From contig JAEXTA010000176.1 in assembly GCA_023453665.1 (NCBI GenBank), forward strand, positions 1-16,717: a stretch of DNA of 16,717 nucleotides. Direction: 5' to 3'. Numbering within the stretch: position 1 is the first letter of the stretch; each line of letters starts with the position of its first letter. Below are positions 16,110-16,717 of this stretch, in pieces. The position numbers and the translations under genes are program-made. Under the pieces are notes generated by a model that worked only from the letters and a program-made list of their open reading frames with translations, was not told the origin of the DNA and did no database searches. The DNA is from Bacteroidota bacterium. GTDB taxonomy: Bacteria; Bacteroidota; Ignavibacteria; Ignavibacteriales; Ignavibacteriaceae.

Positions 16110-16130
16110 ATCCACTGAGCTACAGGGGCA
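16109..16130. repeat. 22-bp direct repeat, copy 2 (tRNA remnant)
   Basis: This is an exact copy of 16016-16037. Here it is followed toward lower coordinates by the 18-bp palindromic insertion instead of the rest of the D-stem. Confidence 0.9.
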
Positions 16131-16139
16131 TGTTTTTTC

Positions 16140-16164
16140 AAATTACCTTTATGAAAATAGTCAA
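16140..16164 (-). promoter_or_regulatory. Weak candidate promoter for the tRNA region
   Basis: On the minus strand TTGACT (16164-16159) is followed after 13 nt by TAATTT (16145-16140), about 10 nt before the repeated tRNA 5' end. The spacing is short for a sigma-70 promoter, and the lineage may prefer the Bacteroidota TAnnTTTG type. A second AT-rich candidate, TATAAA (16053-16048), lies closer to the intact tRNA. Which one serves tRNA-Arg cannot be decided from sequence. Confidence 0.25.
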
Positions 16165-16200
16165 GTTTCGATTTATTAAAAAGTTGATTGTTGATATGAA

Positions 16201-16236
16201 ATAAAAAAGTACAAACCATATCCGATCTGTACTTTT
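16201..16236 (-). terminator. Likely intrinsic terminator after the DUF5916-type gene
   Basis: AAAAGTACA (16205-16213) and TGTACTTTT (16228-16236) form a 9-bp stem with a 14-nt loop. Read on the minus strand it ends in a T6 run (16208-16203). It starts 26 bp beyond the stop of the minus-strand gene at 16262. The stem is AT-rich, so it may be weak. Confidence 0.55.
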
Positions 16237-16261
16237 ATGAAGGACACTACGAAAAATAAAT

Positions 16262-16717
16262 TTACATATTTAACCAGTAAGTGAACTTAACCATAAAAAT
16301 GTTATCTGCTTTTGCATCCCATAAACGGTTAACTGATTTCTTAAACTGAAAATCTCCTACATCTTCAAAATCAGAGCGGCTTTGTGTCCATACAAAATAT
16401 AAGACCGAGCCTGGAAGATATTCCCACCTTAATACTGCATTTCCTCTCAGTGATTTAAAATTAAAATCCGGATTGCTGATAGTGAATGGCTGTGCCGGGC
16501 CTGAACCATCAGGATCAATTTCTCTGGTTTCATTATTTATTGTTGAACCATTCTGACCATAAACTAAAAAGTCATAACTCGCCGGGCGTGACAGCTCTTT
16601 TATGTTCGTGTATTTTCCTGATGAGATAAATGGCTGAACATATAATTGCAAACTTAACTTTGGAGTAAATGTCCAGTTCAACCTTATTCCTGCCGAGAAA
16701 GTGGTTTGATCCAATTC
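16262..16717 (-). CDS. C-terminal end of a DUF5916-type outer-membrane protein (5' end outside the window)
   Basis: The minus-strand frame is open to the right edge. The TTG at 16714 is just an internal Leu codon preceded by a Glu codon, so only the last ~151 residues are present. The sequence is made of alternating beta-strands (FSAGIRLNWTFTPKLSLQLY, YTNIKELSRPASYDFLVYG) and contains a segment running NPDFNFKSLRGN, AVLRWEY, PGS and FVWTQSR. That pattern is characteristic of the C-terminal barrel-like part of DUF5916 proteins, which usually carry an N-terminal carbohydrate-binding-like domain and are common in Bacteroidota. It ends with VKFTYWLNM. Function of the family is not established. 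A probable terminator follows. Confidence 0.8.
   Translation of the reverse strand, partial: ELDQTTFSAGIRLNWTFTPKLSLQLYVQPFISSGKYTNIKELSRPASYDFLVYGQNGSTINNETREIDPDGSGPAQPFTISNPDFNFKSLRGNAVLRWEYLPGSVLYFVWTQSRSDFEDVGDFQFKKSVNRLWDAKADNIFMVKFTYWLNM

Larger units (their letters stand above)
16060..16130 (-). pseudogene. Decayed tRNA fragment (5' half of an Arg-type tRNA) interrupted by a palindromic insertion
   Basis: On the minus strand, positions 16130-16109 repeat the first 22 nt of the tRNA-Arg region exactly, namely a T followed by the 5' acceptor strand and the D-arm to GGATA. The match resumes as GAGCAG at 16090-16085, after 18 extra bases. Beyond that the sequence diverges from the intact tRNA and keeps only a GGTTC like that of a T-arm (16066-16062). 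A normal anticodon loop and the 3' acceptor strand are missing, so it cannot form a tRNA. It is either a degraded neighbour tRNA gene or a partial duplication of tRNA-Arg. Identity of the 5' 28 nt is directly visible; the extent of the remnant beyond GAGCAG is inference. Confidence 0.65.

Overview
The window looks like chromosomal DNA from an Ignavibacteria-type member of the Bacteroidota/Chlorobi group. It is AT-rich and gene-dense. It encodes a secreted protein ending in a type A type IX secretion (T9SS) sorting domain with the NYPNPFNPST signature common in that lineage, and a DUF5916-like protein. The lineage is inferred from protein signatures, not from a marker gene.

Positions 1-14150 hold nine plus-strand genes with gaps of 6-89 bp. 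They probably form one transcription unit, which starts before the window and ends at a near-perfect intrinsic terminator (14117-14150). In order: (1) the 3' part of a gene with an HEIAH zinc-protease motif; (2) a cytosolic DcrB/EagR-like protein; (3) an FHA domain joined through one membrane helix to a periplasmic lytic transglycosylase; (4) a PP2C phosphatase joined through one membrane helix to TPR-like and LamG-like regions; (5) a Ser/Thr kinase joined through one membrane helix to three PEGA-like domains; (6) an exported protein and (7) a lipoprotein, each TPR - CsgG/FlgO-like - TPR; (8) an outer-membrane beta-barrel; (9) a 1303-residue surface protein with seven propeller repeats, three Ig-like (ASH) repeats and the T9SS signal. 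Reading these as one system is inference: a cytoplasmic kinase/phosphatase/FHA circuit whose three members each cross the inner membrane, coupled to peptidoglycan cutting and to periplasmic, outer-membrane and surface parts. The FHA, PP2C, kinase and DcrB set resembles the threonine phosphorylation pathway and chaperones of type VI secretion, but no secretion-machine structural gene is in view.

After the terminator lies a plus-strand anti-sigma-factor-like membrane protein (14153-14992). It converges on a minus-strand membrane-anchored TraB/TIKI/EreA-like protein (14998-15840). A 420-bp region without protein genes (15841-16261) then carries a minus-strand tRNA-Arg(CCU), a decayed second copy of the tRNA 5' half split by an 18-bp palindromic insertion, and a likely terminator. 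The window ends inside a minus-strand DUF5916-type gene. No CRISPR array, insertion sequence or rRNA was seen.
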